Shown: positions 52,516 to 63,791 of the stretch, piece after piece
Layout of the letters: each line of letters begins with the position of its first letter
Numbering within the stretch: the first letter of the stretch is position 1
Assembly: GCA_016708435.1 (NCBI GenBank)
Contig: JADJFV010000035.1
Coordinates: 248,001-312,000 of the forward strand
Direction: 5' to 3'
DNA: 64,000 nucleotides
Origin: Leptospiraceae bacterium
GTDB lineage: Bacteria; Spirochaetota; Leptospiria; Leptospirales; Leptospiraceae
Notes under the pieces: model-generated
Seen by the model: the letters and a program-made list of their open reading frames with translations, nothing else
The model's database searches: none
Told to the model about the DNA's origin: nothing
Made by a program: the position numbers and the translations under genes

Positions 52516-52784
52516 TTCAGTTTGCCTTAGGTCGCATTTAGGAATAATAAACCTGCTGGTAGAGTAATTTCCAGATTGTATGTAAACTCTCATTGCTTTA
52601 AAGGAATAGTGGAGTAAATGTAAACCCAATTTTCTTTTTTGTCAATAGGCAAATTTGGTTTTTTAAAAAAATCCACTCTTGTTAAATAAGATTTTTTTTT
52701 ATTATATATAGAGATTCTAAAAAAATGGATTTGTTTTTTTTGATTGCAAAGAATAAAGAAACTGTTATACTACTCGCAAAATTT

Positions 52785-54359
52785 ATGAATATAATTCAAA
52801 CTCAAATTCAATTTAGCCCAGTCTTAATTCGGAAAGCAATTAGGTTTATTCGGAATTCTATTCTTCTGTCTTTTCTTTTTTGTTTGCATTGCGATCCTGC
52901 CAAGTATGAAAATCCCTGTTCTCCAAATTCGAGTTACTTCCAAAGGACATTTCAATTAAAAATAATCTTAGGGGATAAGTCTTCTTTTTGTGGAGTTTCC
53001 AGCGCAGATCCTTTGCTGAATAATTCTTCCGCGAATACAGGCTCTTCTACAAATACAGGAAATTCCAATCCTACAGGTAATAATCCGGCTAATACCGTTA
53101 CGCCTCCGACTTCTCTAAGTTATCCGCAAAACTTTTATACATTTACACAGGGAGTCTCAATCGTTTCTGTAACTCCTGCGATAACAGGGACTGTGACAAG
53201 TTGTGCGGCAAATCCTGTTTTGCCGGTTGGGCTTTTCATTGACAATGCAACCTGTGCGATAACAGGAACTCCTTCTGTTGGAACTGCGCTTATTGACTAT
53301 GTGATTACGGCAAGCAACTCGGCAGGTAGCGTAAGTGCTACATTGAAATTACGCTCGCTATTCGGAACGGCTAAGTTTGCTTACGTTCCCAATTTTAGTA
53401 CCAATAATATTTCTGTATACACAGTCAATCCGAATACAGGTATATTGACTGCAGGACCTACCGTAGGATTTGGATCTGGAACTAGAGATATTGCAGTAGA
53501 TCCTTCCGGCAAATACCTATATGTCATTGGAAATACAAGTAATAACATTCAGTTATATTTAATCAATAATACTAATGGTGATTTGATTCCCTCTGGTTCG
53601 GCATTAGCCACAGGGACAGGTCCAAATTCAGTAACAGTTGATCCAACGGGTAAGTTTGTATATGTAGCGAATAATAGCGGAACTATTTCTTGCTATAAGG
53701 CCGATCCAACGACTGGACTTTTAACGGCTGGCGCAAATGCTCCGGCTGGTGCGACTACTCGCTGGATTCGAGTAGCGCCTAGTGGAAGGTATGCGTATGT
53801 AGTCAATGGCGGGGCAAATAATATGTATATTTATTCGATTGACCCAATTTCGGGATCTCTTACACAAGTGGGAGTGCCAATCATAACTGGTAATGATCCT
53901 AGAAGTGTTGCTATTTCGCCTGACGGTAGATTTTTGTTTACGGCTGAACTGAACGCAAACCAAGTTACTCCCTATTCAATCAACTTAGCTACTGGAGCTG
54001 TGACCCCGGGAAGTTTTATTACATTCGCAAATGCTCCTGAATCCGTGTTTGTTCATCCTACGGGCAAATATGTGTATGCCGCGTATAGTGCAGGAGGCAC
54101 AATCGGAACCGTTGTGACAAATTCTATTAACTTTACGACAGGTGCAATCACTGCTGGCACATCAGCAAGCAGCGGAGGAATAATGCCTAACAGAATTATT
54201 GTTGACCCTTCGGGAAAATTTGCCTATAGTTCAAGTTACAATGGGAATAACATTACTTTATATAACTTAGATCCGACAAATGGAAATATTACACTAGTCA
54301 CGTCCTATTCTCCCGGAACCAATCCAAATGGCATTTTCGTAACAGGTGGTAATCCTTAA
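52785..54359 (+). CDS. Beta-propeller (lactonase-like) lipoprotein with Ig-like domain
   Basis: A large exported protein. I prefer the ATG at 52785, although the frame opens at 52725. The hydrophobic segment ILLSFLFCLHC offers a lipobox Cys near residue 36. A serine/asparagine/threonine-rich linker (SSANTGSSTNTGNSNPTGNN) follows, then a putative Ig-like domain (SYPQNFYTFTQGVSIVSVTP, VGLFIDNATCAITGTP). A seven-bladed propeller comes last, with repeats such as YVPNFSTNNISVYTVNPNTG, FVYVANNSGTISCYKADPTT and FLFTAELNANQVTPYSINLA. This looks like 6-phosphogluconolactonase-like propellers, here at the cell surface, probably for binding. Confidence 0.8.
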   Translation: MNIIQTQIQFSPVLIRKAIRFIRNSILLSFLFCLHCDPAKYENPCSPNSSYFQRTFQLKIILGDKSSFCGVSSADPLLNNSSANTGSSTNTGNSNPTGNNPANTVTPPTSLSYPQNFYTFTQGVSIVSVTPAITGTVTSCAANPVLPVGLFIDNATCAITGTPSVGTALIDYVITASNSAGSVSATLKLRSLFGTAKFAYVPNFSTNNISVYTVNPNTGILTAGPTVGFGSGTRDIAVDPSGKYLYVIGNTSNNIQLYLINNTNGDLIPSGSALATGTGPNSVTVDPTGKFVYVANNSGTISCYKADPTTGLLTAGANAPAGATTRWIRVAPSGRYAYVVNGGANNMYIYSIDPISGSLTQVGVPIITGNDPRSVAISPDGRFLFTAELNANQVTPYSINLATGAVTPGSFITFANAPESVFVHPTGKYVYAAYSAGGTIGTVVTNSINFTTGAITAGTSASSGGIMPNRIIVDPSGKFAYSSSYNGNNITLYNLDPTNGNITLVTSYSPGTNPNGIFVTGGNP

Positions 54360-54381
54360 GAGAAAATCTACTTGCTTAATT

Positions 54382-55236
54382 ATGTCCGATGTAAGAATAA
54401 GGATTATGCCAAAGGAACGTCATATTGTTTCTCTATCGGGTGGAAAAGATTCCACTGCTCTAGCCATATTTCTACAGAAGAATTTTCCTGACAAGGCGTA
54501 TGAATTTGTATTCTGCGATACAGGAGAAGAACTCCCCGAAACATACAGCTACTTAGAAAAGATAGAAACTTACCTCGGAAAAAAGATCGTTCGTTTAAGA
54601 GCAGAGAGAACCTGGGATCAATTCTTAGAAGACTTCTCCGGCTACTTACCATCTGCCCGTAGCCGCTGGTGCACGGCAAATATGAAGATCAAACCTTTCG
54701 AAGACTATATCGGTGATGATGTGGTAATTAGCTATATAGGAATTCGCGCTGACGAAAACCGCGAAGGATATATTTCGAGCAAAACAAACATAACGCCTAA
54801 ATACCCATTCAAAGAGCACGGCATCGACAAAGAAGGCGTTATGCGCATCTTAGACGAGAGTGGTCTTGGTCTACCTGATTATTATAAATGGAGAACTCGC
54901 TCGGGCTGCTACTTCTGTTTTTTCCAACGCAGAAAAGAATGGTTGGGGCTAAAGGAAAATCATCCTCACCTATACGAAAAAGCAAAACAATACGAAACCT
55001 CTAACAAAGACGGCTCGGCTCAAAACTTCACATGGATCCAAGGGGGCACTCTTGAACAAATCCTAAAAGACGAAGACGGAATCAAACGCCGCCACGATCA
55101 ATATGAAACACGCGTTAAGCGCGACAAACAAAAGAAAAGCAAACGCCTCATCGACGTATTCAGCTCTGAACTCTCATTCGAAGATGCACTCAACATGGAA
55201 GATGATGCTGAGGGTTGTTTGGTTTGTCATGTTTGA
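54382..55236 (+). CDS. PAPS-reductase-fold ATP pyrophosphatase, defence-type
   Basis: About 284 residues. The P-loop-like SGGKDSTALAIF motif (PP-loop) is near residue 18, and FCDTGEELPETYSYLEKI follows. The cysteine CTANMKIKPFEDYI and a second pair RSGCYFCFFQRRKEWLGL resemble the PAPS-reductase/DndC group, which activates a substrate with ATP for sulfur transfer. DndC-like proteins belong to DNA phosphorothioation, and PAPS-reductase-like BrxP occurs in type 4 BREX. ATGs at 54346, 54382 and 54406 are all possible starts. It opens the accessory region that holds the HNH nuclease, the large ATPase and the helicase. AT-rich repeats begin at its stop codon. Confidence 0.75.
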   Translation: MSDVRIRIMPKERHIVSLSGGKDSTALAIFLQKNFPDKAYEFVFCDTGEELPETYSYLEKIETYLGKKIVRLRAERTWDQFLEDFSGYLPSARSRWCTANMKIKPFEDYIGDDVVISYIGIRADENREGYISSKTNITPKYPFKEHGIDKEGVMRILDESGLGLPDYYKWRTRSGCYFCFFQRRKEWLGLKENHPHLYEKAKQYETSNKDGSAQNFTWIQGGTLEQILKDEDGIKRRHDQYETRVKRDKQKKSKRLIDVFSSELSFEDALNMEDDAEGCLVCHV

Positions 55237-55344
55237 TTTTTAGATGTTGAAGTGATTTTTAATCTTTTAATTTATGGATGTTGATTTGATTTTTGTTTTT
55301 TCATCTTTGAATTTATAAATGTTGAATTGATTTTTGTTTTATCG
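55237..55344. repeat. AT-rich ~41-bp tandem units, array 1
   Basis: Degenerate units around ATGTTGAATTGATTTTTG followed by TTTTATC repeat with a period near 41-42 bp, starting at the stop codon of the PAPS-reductase-like gene. They run up to the first 126-bp element, and a partial unit lies between elements 1 and 2 (about 55471-55533). No coding potential is seen in the 460-bp gap before the transposase gene. Confidence 0.65.
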
Positions 55345-55470
55345 GATTACACTGCATAGTCCTATCAGACTATGCAGGAGGTATTTCGCCCCGTTGGGGC
55401 TTTCCTTTTAACTATAGCTCCAACGGAGTGAAATATCTCCTGATATGGGTGCTAGCCCATATCAGTCTAG
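55345..55470 (+). repeat. 126-bp REP/BIME-like element 1 (inner module orientation A)
   Basis: Order of structures: left hairpin (CTGCATAGTC with its complement, 55352-55377), a cloverleaf-like core, and a right hairpin (CTGATATGGG with its complement, 55440-55465). The core is closed by GGAGGTATTTCG against a near-complementary GAAATATCTCC. It holds two small hairpins, CGCCCCGTTGGGGC and GCTCCAACGGAG. On each strand a GGAG tetranucleotide precedes a hairpin, as in REP sequences arranged head to head. Confidence 0.85.
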
Positions 55471-55533
55471 TGAATTGATTTTTGATTTATCAGGTTTAAA
55501 TTTATCGATGATGAATTAATTTTTGTTTTATCG

Positions 55534-55659
55534 GATTACACTGCATAGTCCTTGCAGACTATGCAGGAGGTATTTCGCCCCGTTGGGGCTTTCCTTTTAA
55601 CTATAGCTCCAACGGAGCGAAATATCTTCTGATATGGGAGCTAGCCCATATCAGTCTAG
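55534..55659 (+). repeat. 126-bp REP/BIME-like element 2 (inner module orientation A)
   Basis: This has the same length, order and orientation as element 1, with about a dozen differences in loops and stems. It ends 38 bp before the transposase start. Confidence 0.85.
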
Positions 55660-55696
55660 TTATAAAGATTAGTCTAAAATTAAAAAGAGGAATTCT

Positions 55697-56149
55697 ATGG
55701 CACAGTCATTAGTTAAAAATTATATTCATATTATTTTCAGCACTAAGTATAGAGAGCCTTTGATTCTTGAATCTGTTGAAGAAGAACTTTTCAGTTATAT
55801 AGGTGGAATTTGTAAAGAATATGAATGTCAGCCCATTAAAATTGGAGGATATCTAGATCATGTGCATATTCTTTGTTTTCTATCCAGAAAAATTGCATTG
55901 ATGAAATTAGTGGAAGAAATTAAAGCTCATTCCTCTAAATGGATGAAATCAAAAGATCCAAAGCTAAAAAACTTCTATTGGCAAAATGGATATGCGGCTT
56001 TCTCTGTTAACCCCCGCGGAGTAGATAGAGTTAGTAAATACATCGAGAACCAAAAATTTCATCATAAAAAATTCGAATTTAAAGAAGAATTGATTCATTA
56101 CTTTGAACAATACGAAATCGAATACGATGAAAAATACGTGTGGGATTGA
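55697..56149 (+). CDS. REP-associated tyrosine transposase (IS200-like, RAYT)
   Basis: A 150-residue Y1 transposase. It reads NYIHIIFSTKYREPLI at the start, then the HUH motif GGYLDHVHILCF (H55 and H57), WQNGYAAFSV, and the catalytic tyrosine in RVSKYIENQKFHHKKFEF (Y115). The Y..NQxxHH context is typical of REP-associated proteins rather than IS605 TnpA. Such enzymes nick single-stranded hairpins through a 5'-phosphotyrosine. The gene has an AGAGGA site and sits between REP-like elements 2 and 3, with three more related elements nearby. It looks intact and probably acts on them. Confidence 0.9.
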   Translation: MAQSLVKNYIHIIFSTKYREPLILESVEEELFSYIGGICKEYECQPIKIGGYLDHVHILCFLSRKIALMKLVEEIKAHSSKWMKSKDPKLKNFYWQNGYAAFSVNPRGVDRVSKYIENQKFHHKKFEFKEELIHYFEQYEIEYDEKYVWD

Positions 56150-56227
56150 AATAGATTCGAAAGGAAAATTTCCAATACATTCATTCGATGATTCTTTCAT
56201 TGAAGAATATTTCATTTTGAAAAATAT

Positions 56228-56340
56228 TCCTATCCCTTGCAGGATAGGGCTTAGATATTACGCTCCGTTGGAGCTATAGTAAAAAGCCAAGCCCCGAATG
56301 GGGCGAAATATCTCTTGATATGGGTGCAAGCCCATATCAA
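56228..56340 (+). repeat. REP/BIME-like element 3 (inner module orientation B, different left hairpin)
   Basis: The left hairpin is CCTATCC with GGATAGG, unlike the CTGCATAGTC of the other copies. The core is present in reversed orientation (CGCTCCGTTGGAGC first, GCCCCGAATGGGGC second). The right hairpin TGATATGGG..CCCATATCA is conserved. The following AT-rich stretch (about 56345-56440) has weak repeat units. About 56445-56500 contains a short tandem of AGCCTTCGGTTT-like words. No gene is seen in 56150-56602. Confidence 0.75.
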
Positions 56341-56602
56341 TCAGTGTATTTGTAAAGATTCATCAATCTAATTTATTTGTAAAAATTAAATCTATACTTC
56401 AATTTATCTGTAAAAAAACTATTTGTTAAAACTACAATGAATTCTTCCAGCCTTCGGTCTGCCTTCGATTAGCCTTCGGTTTGGGTTCGATTTGGCAATG
56501 ACCAGGATTTGAGATGAATCTGTGAAAAATCGATCAGAAAACGAATGCAAGTGACCGATATACTATAGTAATCATACAGTTATTATAGGAGTAACATATA
56601 CT

Positions 56603-57211
56603 ATGGCAAAACTTACAGGAAATGTTTTAGGTGGCGTAAAGGGCAAACTTGGAAATGTGTATTTCGCAGAATACAAGGGAAATACAGTTATTAGGGCAAT
56701 GCCTAAACCTAAAAAGGACAAGCCTTCTCCCAACTAGAAGAAGATAAGAAATGAATTCAAATTGGGAAATTCTTTAGCAAGTAAATTTAAGGCTTTATTT
56801 CATTTTATTAAATTGGCGAATCCAGAAGCAAGTCCTAGAAAGGATTTTTTTTCGAGAGTAAATTTAGCAATGATTCAAAATGAATCTGATCTAAGTGTTG
56901 ATTATGCAAAGCTGGAATTTACAAGAGGACTTCTAGATATTCCAAACGAATTTACCCTGCAATCACAATCAGGTAAAATCAGTGCAAGTTGGAAAAATGT
57001 TGAATCACAGGAATTACAGGATGATATAGTGATTTGCCTCTTCGATCCAGCTTACCCAACTCCAATCATCCTCTCCACCAAGCGGCAAACCGATTTTATC
57101 CACTTACCTGTCCCTTCTTTTTGGAAAGGACATCTAATTCACGGCTACATTTTCGCCAAAAACGACAAAGGTAAATTCTCTGATTCAAGATACTTCGGGG
57201 TTGTTTATTGA
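56603..57211 (+). pseudogene. DUF6266-like protein with in-frame TAG
   Basis: From an ATG with AGGAG about 11 nt upstream, the frame reads MAKLTGNVLGGVKGKLGNVY and then FAEYKGNTVIRAMPKPKKDK. It meets TAG at 56735-56737 after 44 residues. The same frame then continues KKIRNEFKLGNSLASKFKAL to 57211 (ending YFGVVY). The opening GGVxGKxGNV..xxGxxxIRxMPKP and the SLASKF segment match the DUF6266 family as I know it, where the two parts are continuous. CAG to TAG is the simplest explanation. The remaining open part (from TTG 56762) has no convincing start of its own. DUF6266 has no known function. Confidence 0.65.
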
Positions 57212-57349
57212 TTTTTGCTTTATCATCTTTGAATTTATTGATGGTGAATTGATTTTTGTTTTATCAAGTTTGAAGTATATAGATGTTGAATAAATTTTTG
57301 TCTTATCATCTTTGAATTTGTAAATGTTGAATAAATTTTTGTCTTATCG
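57212..57349. repeat. AT-rich ~41-bp tandem units, array 2
   Basis: Three to four degenerate units of 41-42 bp (TTGATTTTTGTTTTATCA and ATCTTTGAATTTRTARATG words) start directly at the stop codon of the DUF6266-like gene. They end at element 4. The units match array 1. Confidence 0.65.
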
Positions 57350-57475
57350 GATTACACTGCATAGTCCTTGCAGACTATGCAGGAGATATTACGCTCCGTT
57401 GGAGCTATAGTAAAAAGCAAAGCCCCGAATGGGGCGAAATACCTCCTGATATGGGAGCAAGCCCATATCAGTGTA
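57350..57475 (+). repeat. 126-bp REP/BIME-like element 4 (inner module orientation B)
   Basis: Outer left and right hairpins are in the same orientation as in elements 1 and 2. The core is reversed: CGCTCCGTTGGAGCTATAG first, GCCCCGAATGGGGCG second. The ends TACACTG and CAGTGTA form a 7-bp terminal inverted repeat. No gene is seen in the 317-bp gap 57212-57528 apart from repeats. Confidence 0.85.
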
Positions 57476-57528
57476 GTTGTAGAAATTCATTTTCAATTTG
57501 AATGTATTTATAAAAAGTATTTCAAAAC

Positions 57529-58776
57529 CTATAAAGCCTGTGAATACTTCCAGGTATCCCCTGGAACGATATTTTTAAGTTTAGAGAAATTGTTAAAGAT
57601 ATGATTGCTTATAATTTCCACCTTCTCGGTATTAGCCGCTTTCAAGATGGTATCAGAGGAAGTGAGTTTATAAGAAAGTTTACGAATATCTCGCTGGATA
57701 AATGCATCTTCAAAATTTAAGCATTTGTCGATATGGGATTTAATTCTTTGTGTTAAAGCCTCATCTAAATCTAAATCTGGAAGATGATTTGATTTTTTAC
57801 TATTAAGACTGGTATCTCGAATAGGGTAAAGATTCCAAAATGAATTATTTGGAAAAAAGGAATAAGGTAGAAGATGGTCTAACGGGAATTCACCACTGCA
57901 TGGATCATCGGAGTAAATACACTTTGTTAGCCCGTGTTTTCGATAAACATTTTTGTAGTGTAGAATTGTATTTTGATCTCTGGTTTCTTTTAAATCAAAG
58001 AGAGAACTTAAATCATCAAATACATTTTCACGACCAGAACTCTTTGCAAACTCCATACTCTTTTCAATCCAACGATACGAAATAGAATCTCTTAAGAGAA
58101 CTCGCATTTCTGCTATTTCCTCGTAGATTCTTTCCGGAAAAGTGATAAAAGTATTTTCTGTATCGAGTAAATCTTTCCAAGTCTTAGCATTCTGGATAAT
58201 GCTTGTTCGCCTACCAGATAATATTCGTGCATTTTCTCTGGTGTATTCATAATCAATTGAGAATAATGAGTATACTCCGCTATCTTTGGATACTTCTGAT
58301 TCACCGCTAACAGGCTGATAGAATAAATTAAATAGTTTTAAATTACTTCCTTTTAGATTTGGAATATACTGTAATGGTTGTTCTAGAATAATATTTCGAA
58401 CTTCAATCATGAGATCAATCATAGTAGGACTAATTTCTTTTTCATCATCCAAATGACTCATAAAATTAAAGATGGATTGCTCATTCTCTGGAATTAAAAT
58501 ACCGGATTCTTTTTTTATAAATGCATTGATACTAGTTTTAACTCCAACTTGCCTTCCTCCACCAATTTGTGGAATTCCTTTTTCAGTTAATATCCAATAA
58601 TAATAAATGAATTTTCGAGTCACTTCCATGAGAGGAATAAAATAATAACCGTATTTTGGTTTTGCATCTAAATTTTCAAATGTATAATCAATGAGCGAGC
58701 GCAGCAAACAAAGCTTATACGTGCTCGTTAATTTTCCATAGTCTAAAATATTTAGAATGTCCTTGATGATGTTCAT
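57529..58776 (-). CDS. HNH endonuclease-domain protein, probable defence nuclease
   Basis: A 415-residue protein. Residues about 1-270 are helical and unrecognised (YKLCLLRSLIDYTFENLDAK, FNFMSHLDDEKEISPTMIDL). About residues 285-335 form an HNH nuclease: KCIYSDDPCSGEFPLDHLLP, FPNNSFWNLYPI and NSKKSNHLP, with the DH pair, Asn and His of the beta-beta-alpha-metal fold. HNH nucleases at the C-terminus of large helical proteins are frequent in anti-phage loci. The gene faces the opposite way to its neighbours and is bracketed by REP-like elements 4 and 5. Confidence 0.75.
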   Translation of the reverse strand: MNIIKDILNILDYGKLTSTYKLCLLRSLIDYTFENLDAKPKYGYYFIPLMEVTRKFIYYYWILTEKGIPQIGGGRQVGVKTSINAFIKKESGILIPENEQSIFNFMSHLDDEKEISPTMIDLMIEVRNIILEQPLQYIPNLKGSNLKLFNLFYQPVSGESEVSKDSGVYSLFSIDYEYTRENARILSGRRTSIIQNAKTWKDLLDTENTFITFPERIYEEIAEMRVLLRDSISYRWIEKSMEFAKSSGRENVFDDLSSLFDLKETRDQNTILHYKNVYRKHGLTKCIYSDDPCSGEFPLDHLLPYSFFPNNSFWNLYPIRDTSLNSKKSNHLPDLDLDEALTQRIKSHIDKCLNFEDAFIQRDIRKLSYKLTSSDTILKAANTEKVEIISNHIFNNFSKLKNIVPGDTWKYSQAL

Positions 58777-58859
58777 ATGGATACACTTTTCATCCCTTCA
58801 TTTTCGATTTTATTTTTCTTCTGTCAATCCTTTTCAATTCTGTAAATTTCTGCTTTATC

Positions 58860-58985
58860 GATTACACTGCATAGTCCTATCAGACTATGCAGGAGGTATT
58901 GCGCTCCGTTGGAGCTATAGTAAAAAGCTAAGTCCCGAATGGGGCGATATATCTCCTGATATGGGAGCAAGCCCATATCAGTGTA
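58860..58985 (+). repeat. 126-bp REP/BIME-like element 5 (inner module orientation B)
   Basis: This matches element 4 in order and orientation, with scattered substitutions. It lies in the 399-bp gap between the HNH gene and the large ATPase gene. The rest of that gap (58986-59175) shows only a small hairpin near 59035-59055 (GGCTAGGAAGCC) and a possible promoter. Confidence 0.85.
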
Positions 58986-59132
58986 GTTGTAAATAGCCAA
59001 ATTTCTTACTACAAAAATTCTATCCTTCTTGCGGACAGGCTAGGAAGCCTATCCTACCTCTTATTAATATCCCGCCTTCTCACTTTCCCCAATAAAATCT
59101 TATCAAAACCATAATAAAATTACCCAACGTAC

Positions 59133-59163
59133 TTGACAACAATAGTAAGCTTCGGTTATCCAG
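59133..59163 (+). promoter_or_regulatory. Possible weak promoter of the large ATPase gene
   Basis: TTGACA at 59133-59138 is a perfect -35 match. The only -10 candidate, TATCCA at 59158-59163, matches poorly and is spaced 19 bp. The start codon follows at 59176. Confidence 0.3.
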
Positions 59164-59175
59164 TAAGTCAGCACT

Positions 59176-62737
<3,562 letters not shown>

Positions 62738-62861
62738 TGGTTAATGGTGAATTGTTAATGATTAATGGGGTGGTTCACGCAAAGCCGCAAAGACGCGAAG
62801 GTGGGGGTAATAATGATTAGTTGTGAATTGTTAATTATCAATGAAGAATTGTTTCGCGTAG

Positions 62862-62881
62862 GGGCTGAATACATTCAGCCC
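62862..62881. repeat. Hairpin GGGCTGAAT/ATTCAGCCC upstream of helicase
   Basis: A 9-bp perfect stem with a 2-nt loop, 25 bp before the helicase start. The same 169-bp gap holds two GTGAATTGTTAAT repeats (about 62749 and 62822) and a CGCAAAGCCGCAAAGACGCG motif related to the CACGAAG repeats elsewhere. The hairpin could also modulate translation of the helicase gene. Confidence 0.5.
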
Positions 62882-62906
62882 TGTAGTGGGAAAGAGGATT
62901 AATTAA

Positions 62907-63791
62907 ATGCCTGAACCTAAAAATCTAATGCAAAGTCAATGGTCTGTAAATCGCTCTTATAGAACTGGAAGCGATGAAGAGCCTTTGCAATGTTACTTAG
63001 AAGGTTTAGTTAATAGTAATAATTTTGATTTGTTGTTAGGGTATTTTAGTTCTTCTGCAATAAATGTTTTATCTATTGGGTTTGCAAATTTTTTACATTC
63101 GAACGGAACTATGAGAATGATAATTAACAATGTCCTTTCTCAAGAAGATAAAGATGCAATCAGTAAAGGACAAGAAGGAAGTATTAAAAATAACCTAATA
63201 GATATTACGGATATTAAAAGGTTAAAGAGTATACTTGATGATTACGGTAAACATTTTTTTGAATGCTTAGCTTGGTTAATTGCAAATGAAAAAATTCAGA
63301 TAAAAATTATTAAGCCTAAAAATGAAAAAGGAATAGCGCATTACAAATCCGGAATATTTTCTGATGGGGAAAATCAGGTTCGGTTTAAAGCATCCTGCAA
63401 TTTTACTTCATATGGATTATTAGAAAATTTAGAAGAGTTAGATATTCATCTAAGCTGGGAAAATAATCCTTCCAATAGAAATATAATTAATAGCCAACAA
63501 GAATATTTCAATACAATATTTTCCGGCAATGCAGACTTCGTTGATTACTTAGAGGTTAATGATATATTAATCGCAATCAAAGATGAATTTGGAAATAAAT
63601 CCTTGCATGAATTGATAGTGCAAGAAGAAGAATTGATCGCACAAAAAAATCAGATTATTGATAATAAGCATTTAAAAAAGTTATTCGCAAAGCTAACTGA
63701 GAAATTTGAAAAAATAACGAAAGAACCAAGATTTCCTTATCCAAGTGGTCCGCGAGAGTATCAGATTGAAGCATATAAGAAATGGGTATAG
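62907..63791 (+). CDS. HKD (PLD-like) nuclease-SF2 helicase, N-terminal part up to TAG
   Basis: The reading starts MPEPKNLMQSQWSVNRSYRT with GAGGA about 8 nt upstream. The first ~200 residues are a phospholipase-D-type nuclease domain (LLGYFSSSAINVLSIG, and the HKD signature AHYKSGIFSDGENQ followed by NFTSYGLLENLEEL). Near the end comes the helicase Q-motif region (YPSGPREYQIEAYKKWV). A TAG at 63789-63791 then interrupts. The same frame continues directly with a Walker A motif, so this is the first part of a DEAD/DEAH-type protein of the COG3886/COG1061 kind. Such HKD-nuclease helicases are common in defence loci. Confidence 0.75.
   Translation: MPEPKNLMQSQWSVNRSYRTGSDEEPLQCYLEGLVNSNNFDLLLGYFSSSAINVLSIGFANFLHSNGTMRMIINNVLSQEDKDAISKGQEGSIKNNLIDITDIKRLKSILDDYGKHFFECLAWLIANEKIQIKIIKPKNEKGIAHYKSGIFSDGENQVRFKASCNFTSYGLLENLEELDIHLSWENNPSNRNIINSQQEYFNTIFSGNADFVDYLEVNDILIAIKDEFGNKSLHELIVQEEELIAQKNQIIDNKHLKKLFAKLTEKFEKITKEPRFPYPSGPREYQIEAYKKWV

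Noticed and set aside
55237..57475. CRISPR array, because of repeated hairpins and 41-bp units
   Set aside because: There are no regularly spaced identical repeats with unique spacers of constant length, and no cas genes; the copies are 126-bp REP-like elements and degenerate tandem units.
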